Shown: positions 35,648-44,096 of the stretch, piece by piece
Layout of the letters: the number at the start of each line of letters is the position of its first letter
Position numbering within the stretch: the first letter of the stretch is position 1
Assembly (NCBI RefSeq): GCF_002072155.1
Contig: NZ_BDIY01000018.1
Coordinates: 1-64,000 of the forward strand
Reading direction: 5' to 3'
DNA length: 64,000 nucleotides
Source: Roseovarius sp. A-2
Lineage (GTDB): Bacteria; Pseudomonadota; Alphaproteobacteria; Rhodobacterales; Rhodobacteraceae
Position numbers and translations under genes: made by a program
Notes under the pieces: model-generated
What the model was told of the DNA's origin: nothing
Database searches by the model: none
What the model saw: the letters and a program-made list of their open reading frames with translations, nothing else

Positions 35648-36438
35648 GTCCAGACCTCGTGAAAATGATGCACCGGGCCGTGACCCTGCCCGATTTCGAG
35701 CGCATCAGCGGCACGGATCGCGCAGTGCAGCCAGCCATGCGCGGTCTCGACCGCCTGCGTCAACGTCAGCCCCTTGGCCAGCCCCGCCGCGATGGCCGAC
35801 GACAGCGTGCACCCGGTGCCGTGGGTGTTGCGGGTGGCGATGCGGGTGGCGTCGAGGCGCGTCACCTCATCGGCAATGAGCCAGTCGGTGCAGGTTGCGC
35901 CCTGCCCGTGGCCGCCTTTCATCAACACGGCCCGTGCCCCCATGTCGCGCAACTGAGCGCCCTGCGCCTGCATCTCCGCGTCGGTTTCGGCCTCGGAACA
36001 GCCCAACAGCGCCGCCGCCTCGGGCAGGTTGGGGGTAAGCAGGTCGGCGCGCGGTAGCAGATGCGCGATGAGCGCCGCGCGCGCCGCATCGGGCAAGAGC
36101 CGGGCACCAGATTTCGCCACCATCACCGGGTCGAGCACTACGGGGCCGCGATACCCCTCGAGCGCCTGCGCCACCGTCGCGATCAGAACGGCATCGCCAA
36201 GCATGCCGATCTTGATGCAATCGACCCTTATGTCGCCCAGGACCGCCGCAATCTGCGCCGCGACCGTGGCATTGGGCACCGGGTGCACATCAGTCACGGC
36301 GCGGGTATTCTGTGCGGTCACGGCAGTGATCACGCTCGCCCCGTAGACGCCAAGCGCCGAAAAGGTCTTAAGGTCGGCCTGAATGCCCGCGCCGCCACCG
36401 CTGTCGGAGCCTGCGATTGTCAGAGCCGTCGCAACCAT
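35644..36438 (-). CDS. thiD: HMP/HMP-phosphate kinase
   Basis: 264 residues of the ribokinase-like family. ALTIAGSDSGGGAGIQADLKT is the conserved N-terminus, VVLDPVMVAKSG the substrate region and NTHGTGCTLSSAIAAGL the anion hole with the catalytic aspartate region. ThiD phosphorylates HMP twice. It is the first gene after the TPP riboswitch and carries GAGAGGA as ribosome binding site. Confidence 0.95.
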   Translation of the reverse strand: MVATALTIAGSDSGGGAGIQADLKTFSALGVYGASVITAVTAQNTRAVTDVHPVPNATVAAQIAAVLGDIRVDCIKIGMLGDAVLIATVAQALEGYRGPVVLDPVMVAKSGARLLPDAARAALIAHLLPRADLLTPNLPEAAALLGCSEAETDAEMQAQGAQLRDMGARAVLMKGGHGQGATCTDWLIADEVTRLDATRIATRNTHGTGCTLSSAIAAGLAKGLTLTQAVETAHGWLHCAIRAADALEIGQGHGPVHHFHEVWT

Positions 36439-36461
36439 CTGCCCATCCTCTCAGTCTTGCG

Positions 36462-36505
36462 GGGAACGGACGGGGGGCGCGCTAGGCGAGCGTCGGTCCG
36501 TTCCC
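36462..36505 (-). promoter_or_regulatory. Expression-platform helix of the TPP riboswitch
   Basis: A ten-base perfect inverted repeat, GGGAACGGAC at 36462-36471 and GTCCGTTCCC at 36496-36505 (plus strand), lies between the aptamer and the thiD start. Its aptamer-side strand is also the 3' strand of aptamer helix P1, so the two helices exclude each other. No U-tract follows, so control is likely through ribosome access or Rho. Confidence 0.6.
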
Positions 36506-36584
36506 TACGCCGGTGTTAGCCGGATCAGGTTCGATGGGTTGGCGCATTGCCTCTCAGCCCGAGCATGCCGGGCACCCCAACGGA
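36497..36584 (-). promoter_or_regulatory. TPP riboswitch (THI box)
   Basis: On the minus strand the leader reads GGGGTGCC...GGGCTGAGAGG...CCATCGAACCTGATCCGG followed by CTAACACCGGCGTAGGGAA, with the CTGAGA and GAACCTGATC signatures of the thiamine diphosphate aptamer. Helix P1 pairs TCCGTT (36579-36584) with AACGGA (36497-36502). It controls the thiD-thiO-thiS-thiG-thiE-thiF-thiY-tenA series and perhaps the genes after it. Confidence 0.95.
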
Positions 36585-36717
36585 GTTGCTCTTTACGTAA
36601 CAGTCGGTATGGGCGCTCGCAAGGGGGAAAGCGGGACAGGAAATGTCGCAAACCACCCGCAACGTCCTGCCCGCTCGCGTCAGGATGGGGCCTGACCCGA
36701 CCTTGAAAGGTGCGATC

Positions 36718-38085
36718 ATGTCATACGCTGCCAATCCGTTACAGTTCGATCCGATCGCCCGCTTCGCGCTCGATCCCGCATTGGTGGTGCCCGAAGAGGT
36801 ACTGTTGCAGACCGCGACCCTGCTTATCGACACACTGGGGGTCGCGGCAGGGGCAGCGTCGCTCGATGTGGGGCGGATCGCGCGCGATTTCGCCTGCGAT
36901 TTTCATGGCGCGGCACGTGAAGAGCACCGCGCGACCCTACTTTTCGACGGGCGGCGCTGTGCGATGCCGGGGGCCGGTTGGGCGCTGGCGACGCAGATCG
37001 ACAATCTGGATGCGCATGACGGGCTGAACGCGACCAAGGGGCATATCGGCTGCGCGCTTGTGCCCGCGCTCTTCGCGTTTGCGGAAGCGCGCCCCGATTT
37101 AACAGGGCGGCAGGCACTGACCGCACTTGCCATGGGCTACGAGGTGGCGGCACGTGCCGCCGTCGCGCTGCATGCCACGGCCTGCGATTACCACACATCG
37201 GGGGCGTGGAACCCGTTGGGCGTGGCGGCGCTGGGGGCGCATCTGTGGGGCTGTGACGCGGAGGTGCTGCGCCATGCGCTGGGCATCGCCGAATATCACG
37301 GGCCACGCAGCCAGATGATGCGCGAGATCGCCAGCCCTACGATGCTGCATGATGGCTCTGGCATGGGGGCTTTTGTCGGGATTTCTTCTCTGTTGCAGGC
37401 CGAAAGGGGCTTTACCGGTGCACCAGCGATCACCGTCGAGGGGGCTGAAGTGGCGGATGTCTGGGCGGATCTCGGCCGCGACTGGACAGTAATGCGCAAC
37501 TATATCAAACCCTACCCGATCTGCCGTTGGGCGCACGGCGCGCTGGAATGCCTGCGGGTTCTGATCGAGGAGAAGGGCGTCAGCCCGGATCAGGTCGAGG
37601 CGCTGGAGGTGGCCACCTTCGCGCAATCCGCCGCTCTGTTTCCAGGCATGCCCGAGACCACGAGCGAGGCGCAGTATTCGCTTGGTTTCGCCTTGGCGGC
37701 GTATCTCGTGCATGGTCGCCTTGGCCCGGCGGAGATCACCGGTGAGGCGCTGTGCGACTCGCGTGTGGCGGCGATGCATGCCCGCATCACCGTGCGCGAG
37801 GAACCGCGTCATTCCGCACGGTTCCCCGAGGGGCGGTGGTCGGACGTCACGGTGCGGCTGAAGGGTGGGCGCCAAGTCCACTCGGGCGATTGCAACGCAC
37901 GCGGTGGACCCGAGGCTCCGATGCCCGAGGCCGATATCCGTACCAAGCTGTCGGTGATTGCCGGGGGGGCGCTCTCGGAGGCACGGATTGAGGCGCTCTG
38001 GGAACTGCGCCGCCAACTGCTTGACCAAGGCACCGAATTCTCGCAGCTTGCGAGCCTCGTTACCCCCGAACCGGACAGGCCATGA
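36718..38085 (+). CDS. MmgE/PrpD family protein
   Basis: 455 residues of the 2-methylcitrate dehydratase-like superfamily. TLLIDTLGVAAGAAS, DNLDAHDGLNATKGHIGCALVPALFA, HTSGAWNPLGVAALGA and KPYPICRWAHGALE are the conserved blocks. Members act as PrpD dehydratases, cis-aconitate decarboxylases and relatives, and the exact reaction is unknown. The ATG at 36718 has GAAAGG upstream; an earlier in-frame ATG at 36643 would overlap the riboswitch-side region. The stop overlaps the start of the next gene by four bases. Confidence 0.85.
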   Translation: MSYAANPLQFDPIARFALDPALVVPEEVLLQTATLLIDTLGVAAGAASLDVGRIARDFACDFHGAAREEHRATLLFDGRRCAMPGAGWALATQIDNLDAHDGLNATKGHIGCALVPALFAFAEARPDLTGRQALTALAMGYEVAARAAVALHATACDYHTSGAWNPLGVAALGAHLWGCDAEVLRHALGIAEYHGPRSQMMREIASPTMLHDGSGMGAFVGISSLLQAERGFTGAPAITVEGAEVADVWADLGRDWTVMRNYIKPYPICRWAHGALECLRVLIEEKGVSPDQVEALEVATFAQSAALFPGMPETTSEAQYSLGFALAAYLVHGRLGPAEITGEALCDSRVAAMHARITVREEPRHSARFPEGRWSDVTVRLKGGRQVHSGDCNARGGPEAPMPEADIRTKLSVIAGGALSEARIEALWELRRQLLDQGTEFSQLASLVTPEPDRP

Positions 38086-39053
38086 CCGACACTCCGCGCA
38101 TCCTCATCCATACCAGCGACCCCGTGCCGATGCTCGACCGTCTGGCCGAGATCGCACCCGAAGTCGAGGCGCGCGGACATGACAGCTACGAGAGTCTTGA
38201 TCCGGTGCTGGCGGAGTTCCGGCCCGATATTGCCTATTCCGTCGCTTTCCAAGGGCGCACGGGCTATCCCCGCGATGCCCTGCTCGGGCCGCACGGCCCG
38301 CGCTGGATCGCGATAGGCGGGGCCGGAGTGGATCATTTGACGCCCTGGGATGCCGGGGCGGTGACGGTCAGCAACGCGGCCGGGGTCGCAGCACCCATGA
38401 TCGCGGAGTACGTGTTCGGCGCGGTGCTGCATTTCACGCTCGATATCGACGGGATGGCGGCGGACCGCACGGCGCGCCACTGGCCCCCGAACCGGCTGAT
38501 GACGCCGCTCAAGGGCCAGACGATGCTGATCGTCGGGCTGGGCCATACCGGTCAGGCGGTCGCGGCTCGGGCCAAGGCATTCGGCCTGCGAGTGATCGGC
38601 ACCCGCGCCCGGCCGCAACCGATGGTGAATGTGGACGAGGTGCACCCCGCCGCGGCGCTGCCCGATCTCTGGGGCAAGGCGGATATAGTAGTGCTGTCGG
38701 TTCCGCTCCTGCCCGGGACGCGGGGCCTCGTGAACTCTCGCGCGCTGATGGCGATGAAGCGGGACGCGATCCTTGTCGATGTCTCGCGCGGCGGTGTGCT
38801 GGACGGGGCGGCGCTGGTCAATGCGATTCGCGCAGGGCATCTGCGGGGCGCGGCGCTGGATGTATTCGAGACCGAACCGTTGTCCACGGACAGCCCGCTC
38901 TGGGGACTCGACCGGTTGATCCTGTCGCCGCATTGCTCGGCTGTGCATGCCGATTGGGCACTGCAATCCTTCGAGTTGTTCCTCGAAAACCTCGACCATT
39001 GGCGTAGGGGCGAAAGCCTTTTCAACATCGTCGATCCGCAGCGCGGCTACTGA
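38082..39053 (+). CDS. D-2-hydroxyacid dehydrogenase (NAD-binding)
   Basis: 323 residues. The NAD motif is IVGLGHTGQAVAARAKAFG. The catalytic arginine lies in DVSRGGVLD, the glutamate region in DVFETEPL and the histidine in LSPHCSAVH. It is probably a glyoxylate/hydroxypyruvate reductase-like enzyme, but substrate specificity is open. Translational coupling with the MmgE/PrpD gene suggests both act on the same hydroxy- or unsaturated acid. Confidence 0.88.
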   Translation: MTDTPRILIHTSDPVPMLDRLAEIAPEVEARGHDSYESLDPVLAEFRPDIAYSVAFQGRTGYPRDALLGPHGPRWIAIGGAGVDHLTPWDAGAVTVSNAAGVAAPMIAEYVFGAVLHFTLDIDGMAADRTARHWPPNRLMTPLKGQTMLIVGLGHTGQAVAARAKAFGLRVIGTRARPQPMVNVDEVHPAAALPDLWGKADIVVLSVPLLPGTRGLVNSRALMAMKRDAILVDVSRGGVLDGAALVNAIRAGHLRGAALDVFETEPLSTDSPLWGLDRLILSPHCSAVHADWALQSFELFLENLDHWRRGESLFNIVDPQRGY

Positions 39054-39063
39054 CACGAAAAAG

Positions 39064-39084
39064 GCCCCGCCATGACGGCGGGGC
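39064..39084 (-). terminator. Intrinsic terminator of ccrM
   Basis: GCCCCGCC (39064-39071) and GGCGGGGC (39077-39084) form an eight-base stem followed on the minus strand by CTTTTT. It lies in the convergent gap after ccrM and may also catch the plus-strand dehydrogenase transcript. Confidence 0.8.
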
Positions 39085-39138
39085 AGGTCAGTGGTGCCCG
39101 GTCAAGTCAGGCCTCGGGCACCGGCGGTGACCGTCTGA

Positions 39139-40275
<1,137 letters not shown>

Positions 40276-40302
40276 TCATGCGCTCTGGTGTTATTGGGGA
40301 CA

Positions 40303-40346
40303 AAGATGAGTCAAACCCGATTCGCCGTCAATTTCTTTTTTGAATC
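40303..40346 (-). promoter_or_regulatory. ccrM promoter region with three GANTC sites
   Basis: GAGTC (40308-40312), GATTC (40319-40323) and GAATC (40342-40346) lie within 39 bases of the short rnhB-ccrM gap. A possible promoter on the minus strand is TTGACG (40326-40331) with CATCTT (40303-40308) after 17 bases, so the first two GANTC sites lie within the promoter itself. This fits methylation-sensitive control of ccrM by its own product. Confidence 0.6.
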
Positions 40347-40352
40347 AGTGGG

Positions 40353-40976
40353 TTAGTTATTTCCTTGATACAAGATATTGTGGACCGGCTTGAAGGAACG
40401 TCTATGGTGTGGGGTCACACCGAGATTTAGAAGCGCCGCCTTGTGGCTTTTCGAGGGGTAGCCGGCGTTGCGCTCCCAGCCGTAGCCGGGGAACTGTTGC
40501 GCCAAATCCCGCATGAGGCGATCACGCCATGTTTTCGCCACGATCGAGGCCGCCGCAATCGACAATGACGCGGCATCGCCCTTGACGATCGCGCGCGCCG
40601 GAAGGGTCAGGCCGCGCGGGATCAGATTGCCGTCGATCAGCACCATGTCGGGCGCGGGCGTAAGCCCCGCCAGCGCCCGTTCCATCGCCAGATGCGCAGC
40701 GCGCAGGATGTTGATCTCGTCGATCTCGGCGACCGTGGCATGCGCGACAGAAACCTGCGCGCAGTCCATCAGCGCGGCACAAAGCACCTCACGCCGTTTC
40801 GCGCTCAGTTTCTTGGAATCGTTGAGCCCCTCGGGTATCCGCGCGGGGTCCAGAATCACGGCGGCGGCGGTCACCGGCCCGGCAATCGGGCCGCGCCCAA
40901 CCTCGTCTACCCCCGCAATGCGGGAATAGCCCGCCGCGTGGGCCTCGGATTCGTGCAAGAGATCGGGGCCTGTCAT
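40353..40976 (-). CDS. rnhB: Ribonuclease HII
   Basis: 207 residues. The active-site block is IAGVDEVGRGPIAGPVTAAAV, with D24 and E25, and further acidic residues are found in DMVLIDGNLIPRG and the SIAAASIVAKTWRD helix. RNase HII removes ribonucleotides from DNA and RNA-DNA hybrids. It lies upstream of ccrM on the same strand with 98 bases between them. Confidence 0.95.
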   Translation of the reverse strand: MTGPDLLHESEAHAAGYSRIAGVDEVGRGPIAGPVTAAAVILDPARIPEGLNDSKKLSAKRREVLCAALMDCAQVSVAHATVAEIDEINILRAAHLAMERALAGLTPAPDMVLIDGNLIPRGLTLPARAIVKGDAASLSIAAASIVAKTWRDRLMRDLAQQFPGYGWERNAGYPSKSHKAALLNLGVTPHHRRSFKPVHNILYQGNN

Positions 40977-41012
40977 GGATCAGGCAGATGGCACGCCGCC
41001 CCGGAAAATGCA

Positions 41013-41038
41013 AAGGGAAGGAGCAGGCCCCTTCCCTT
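41013..41038 (-). terminator. Terminator hairpin of the Cys/Gly-rich exported protein gene
   Basis: AAGGGAAGG (41013-41021) and CCTTCCCTT (41030-41038) make a nine-base stem, followed on the minus strand by TGCATTTT. It lies 20 bases past the gene's stop codon. Confidence 0.7.
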
Positions 41039-41057
41039 CGACGAACTGACTGGTGGA

Positions 41058-41513
41058 TCAGTAATAGCCGTACTGGTTCAGACACCGGTCGCGGTAGATC
41101 GTCTGGTGATGTCCCCCGACATGCACCGCGCAGGCAGATGGCAGGGCGGCATGGCTGTAATTGTAACCGCGCAGACAGTCGCCCGAATAGCCGGAACTAT
41201 TGCCGCTATGCACGCGGCAAGCCCCGGGCAGGTTGACCTTCTTGCTATGGCTGTAACCCGTGTCATGGCCCCGCGACTGCCCGCCCCGATAGCTGTGATC
41301 GCGATAACCATCGTCGCGATAATTGCGAGAGACGGAATGCCCCCGGTTCCGGCTCTTGTTGCTGTCATTGGTGATCAGCGCACCGATCACGCCACCGGCA
41401 ATGAGCGCCCCAAAGATTTCCGCCGTATTGTTGTCGGCTCTTGCGGGCGCGGCCATACCGGTGCCGAGGACAAGCGCACCAGCCGTCAGAAAAGAGGTGA
41501 ATTTCGCAAACAT
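41058..41513 (-). CDS. Small exported protein with a duplicated Cys/Tyr motif
   Basis: 151 residues. A signal peptide (about 1-26, APARA-DNN) precedes a hydrophobic glycine-rich segment (IFGALIAGGVIGALIT), then a linker rich in R, G, H, S and Y. The C-terminal 60 residues contain two copies of a unit, LPGACRVHSG...DCLRGYNY and LPSACAVHVGG...RCLNQYGY, each with paired cysteines likely to form disulfides. I do not recognise the family. It is probably periplasmic or envelope-associated. The next gene upstream has a similar build without the cysteines. Confidence 0.65.
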   Translation of the reverse strand: MFAKFTSFLTAGALVLGTGMAAPARADNNTAEIFGALIAGGVIGALITNDSNKSRNRGHSVSRNYRDDGYRDHSYRGGQSRGHDTGYSHSKKVNLPGACRVHSGNSSGYSGDCLRGYNYSHAALPSACAVHVGGHHQTIYRDRCLNQYGYY

Positions 41514-41542
41514 GTGACTGTCCTTTCCTTTATTCCAAGTGC

Positions 41543-41926
41543 TTACCGACCGTAGCCGTAGCGGTGATAGGCATTGTAGCCGCCATGACGGTAGCCGTAG
41601 GGACGGGCCCCATGCGAGCGTTGCGGGCGATAGCCATGCGACCGATTCGGGCGGTAGGATTGGCTCTGATGCCTCCGATAGTTAGGTGCCTGGTAGCCAC
41701 GGCGATGGCGCGGGGCGTATTGGCGGGTTTGATATCCGTGCCCGCGCGAGACATGGCCCTTGTGCTTGCGGTCGCTGGCCAGCGTGGCACCGACGACGGC
41801 CAGTGCTGCGACGCCTGCGACGATGGCGGCGGTCTCGCCACGGTCACGGGCCGCGACCGGCGAGGCGGCAAGGCTGGTGACCGTCATGGCCGAGCCGATG
41901 ATGAACGCGATGAACTTGCGGTGCAT
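41543..41926 (-). CDS. Small exported Arg/Tyr/His-rich protein
   Basis: 127 residues. A signal peptide (about 1-24, PVAAR-DRG) is followed by AAIVAGVAALAVVGATLAS, a second hydrophobic stretch, and then a low-complexity tail built from Y, R, H, S and G (repeats such as SYRPNRSHGYRPQRSHG). The tail is strongly basic and could bind polyanions, membranes or metal through histidine. No family is recognised. It shares its overall plan and strand with the next gene, 29 bases downstream. The ATG at 41926 follows GGAAAG. Confidence 0.6.
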   Translation of the reverse strand: MHRKFIAFIIGSAMTVTSLAASPVAARDRGETAAIVAGVAALAVVGATLASDRKHKGHVSRGHGYQTRQYAPRHRRGYQAPNYRRHQSQSYRPNRSHGYRPQRSHGARPYGYRHGGYNAYHRYGYGR

Positions 41927-42037
41927 GGTCTTTCCTTTCGGGTGTGTTGGGTCGGTGTCTCTGCGTCTGGCCCGGGTGACCATCGGCTGTACCCTGAAGC
42001 TGGGCCATGTCTGCCCAGACAGGCAATATCGACCCAA

Positions 42038-42052
42038 TGATATCAGATATCA
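42038..42052. promoter_or_regulatory. Perfect 15-bp palindrome in a divergent intergenic region
   Basis: TGATATC-A-GATATCA lies in the 194-base gap between two divergent genes for small exported proteins. Its length, symmetry and AT content against a GC-rich background suggest an operator. No other gene is present in the gap. Confidence 0.45.
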
Positions 42053-42120
42053 GGCTCTCGAAGGGTCATTTCCCGTCACAGGATATTGAATAGCTGCGGG
42101 GTTCGGCGCATCGTGCCGCC

Positions 42121-42354
42121 ATGACACAGATCACACGCCTCACCATTGCCGCCCTTGGCCTGTCGCTCATGGCAGGGGCCGCGCATGCCGCCTGCCAGGT
42201 GGAATACAAAGCCAAGCGCGACAAGCCGCTTGAGCTTTACTATGATGTGACCACGGTCAACGCGCCCTGTTCACAGGCCGAGGCCGCGTTGCGCTCGCAA
42301 CTGGCTGCGCGCGGGCTTACACTGCTCAAGGTGTTGTCGAAGAAGGAAAAGTGA
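42121..42354 (+). CDS. Small periplasmic protein of unknown function
   Basis: 77 residues with a signal peptide (about 1-23, AAHA-ACQVEYKAK). The mature part is about 54 residues with two cysteines (probable disulfide) and ends KKEK. I recognise no family. The ribosome binding site is weak. It precedes the membrane winged-helix gene by 13 bases, so the two are likely co-transcribed. Confidence 0.55.
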   Translation: MTQITRLTIAALGLSLMAGAAHAACQVEYKAKRDKPLELYYDVTTVNAPCSQAEAALRSQLAARGLTLLKVLSKKEK

Positions 42355-42367
42355 TGGTGAGTGACAC

Positions 42368-43084
42368 GTGGGTGTGCCCATGCGCGGAATAGAGGCGACG
42401 GCGGCCGATGCGCGCCGCGCCGGCAACCGTGTGGTGATCATCGGGGTGATCGCGATTGTCGCGATCCTGACGCTCGCGGCGATCTTTCTGTTTCTCAGCC
42501 TGCCCGACGCCAACGCCTTTAATGCGCGGGTTGAGCGGATTTTCATCGAGAACGATTCGCTGACCGGCGAGGGCGAGATCAAGCTGCTGGAAATCCTTGC
42601 GCTGTCGGGCACGGCGTTTTCGGAAACACTTGTCAGTTACCGGATGGTCATATTCGTTCTGCTTGTCTTTGCCACCGCCCTGCTGGTGGCGGCTCTGGTC
42701 TTTCTGGTGATGCTGATCACCCTCAACCGCCGCATGGCACAGATCGAACGGTCGGGCATTCAGGTCAGTTCCCTCCTGATCAGCCGCGACGAGAAGACCG
42801 TCTATCTCAACAACATGGGGTTCAAGTTGACCGATGCGGCGATGGAGACGCTCAGCGTTCTCGCCGAGGCGCGGCTCGATGACGATGTGCTGACCGGTGC
42901 GGAGATCGAGGCGGTGATCTCGGGCCGCAAGACCGAGGATTGCGAAGAGGCGGCGGGTGCTACCCGGATCAAGCGCCTGCGCGACACTCTCGGCAATCAG
43001 CTGGTGAGCGAATTGCTGGTCAAGAACATCGCGCGGCGCGGTTACATGCTGGCCATCGACAAGGATGTGATCCGGGTGATCTGA
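42368..43084 (+). CDS. Membrane protein with C-terminal winged-helix-like domain
   Basis: 238 residues. Two membrane helices (about 21-44 and 93-118) frame a 48-residue periplasmic stretch. The cytoplasmic remainder from about 135 to 232 ends in RIKRLRDTLGNQLVSELLVK then ARRGYMLAI, which has the recognition-helix and wing pattern of OmpR/ToxR-type DNA-binding domains. A membrane-bound transcription factor is therefore possible, with the order reversed relative to ToxR (membrane part first). The track-independent start is uncertain: GTG at 42368 or ATG at 42380. Its stop abuts the cydB stop directly. Confidence 0.6.
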   Translation: MGVPMRGIEATAADARRAGNRVVIIGVIAIVAILTLAAIFLFLSLPDANAFNARVERIFIENDSLTGEGEIKLLEILALSGTAFSETLVSYRMVIFVLLVFATALLVAALVFLVMLITLNRRMAQIERSGIQVSSLLISRDEKTVYLNNMGFKLTDAAMETLSVLAEARLDDDVLTGAEIEAVISGRKTEDCEEAAGATRIKRLRDTLGNQLVSELLVKNIARRGYMLAIDKDVIRVI

Positions 43085-44095
43085 TCACTCATAGCTGAGT
43101 GCCGTCGCCTTGCCCCGGAAAACCCGGTACGAGAGCACCGTGTAACCCAGGATCATCGGCAGCACGAAGAGCGTGCCGATGAGGACGATGAACAGGCTTT
43201 CCGGCGCGCTCGCCGCCTCGTAGATGGTCAGTTTTTCAGGCACCACATAGGGGTAAAAGCTGTAGGCCATGCCGCAGAACGCCAGCGCGAATATCGCGAT
43301 GCTGACCGTGAATGGAAACCACGCGAAACGGTCGTCCCTCGTGGGCAGCCGCCGCAGCGCGATCCACAGAAGGGCCACCAGTGCCGCCGAGATGATCGGC
43401 AAAGGTGCCAGGAACAGCGCCTCGGGCATCGTGAACCATTTGTCAAAAATGCGCGGGCTGACCAGCGGCGAGGCCAGCGACACCGCGCCCAGGCCGAGGA
43501 TCAGCCCCCAGATACCGCCCTTGGCCCAGCCGACCGCCTTGCGTTGCAACGCGCCTTCGGTCTTGAGGATCAGCCACGCCGCCCCGATGAAGCTGTAGCC
43601 CACCGTCAGAAACACCGCCGTCAGCGCGGCAAAGGCCCACGTCGCGGGGCGCTGTTCCAAACCCATGATATACATACCTAGCATGTAACCCTGCGACAGC
43701 GCCGTCATCATGCTGCCCGCATAGAAGGACAGATTCCAAAGGCCCTTGCGCGCAGGTGGTGCCTTGGCCCGAAACTCGAACGCCACACCGCGCAGAATGA
43801 GCCCGATCAGCATGATCGCCACCGGCAGGTAAAGCGCCGTCAGGATCTGCCCATGCGCGGTCGGAAAGGCCACCAGCAGGATGCCGATGGCCAGCACCAA
43901 CCAGGTCTCGTTCGCGTCCCAGAACGGTCCGATAGATGCGACCATGCGGTCCTTCTGCGCCGGTTCCGCGAATGGGAACAGCACGCCGACGCCAAGATCA
44001 AACCCGTCGAGCACCACGTAGATCAGGATCGACAGGCCCATGAGCACCGCGAAAGCCAGCGGCAGCCAGATTGTGGGGTCACCGAAATAGGTCAT
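43085..44095 (-). CDS. cydB: Cytochrome bd-type ubiquinol oxidase subunit II (CioB-like)
   Basis: 336 residues with eight predicted membrane helices. LIYVVLDGFDLGVGVLFPF, GPFWDANETWLVL and YSFIGAAWLILKTEG are conserved CydB blocks. It pairs with subunit I to reduce oxygen at the inner membrane. The ATG at 44095 is one base after the cydA stop. No CydX-like small subunit frame is obvious after it, because the convergent gene begins immediately. Confidence 0.92.
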   Translation of the reverse strand: MTYFGDPTIWLPLAFAVLMGLSILIYVVLDGFDLGVGVLFPFAEPAQKDRMVASIGPFWDANETWLVLAIGILLVAFPTAHGQILTALYLPVAIMLIGLILRGVAFEFRAKAPPARKGLWNLSFYAGSMMTALSQGYMLGMYIMGLEQRPATWAFAALTAVFLTVGYSFIGAAWLILKTEGALQRKAVGWAKGGIWGLILGLGAVSLASPLVSPRIFDKWFTMPEALFLAPLPIISAALVALLWIALRRLPTRDDRFAWFPFTVSIAIFALAFCGMAYSFYPYVVPEKLTIYEAASAPESLFIVLIGTLFVLPMILGYTVLSYRVFRGKATALSYE

Positions 44096-44096
44096 G

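Noticed and set aside
43076..43088. GTGATC-T-GATCAC palindrome over the abutting stop codons of two convergent genes
   Set aside because: It is symmetrical, but it lies across coding ends and lacks a T-tract; it may be incidental to the codons used, so I do not list it as a terminator.
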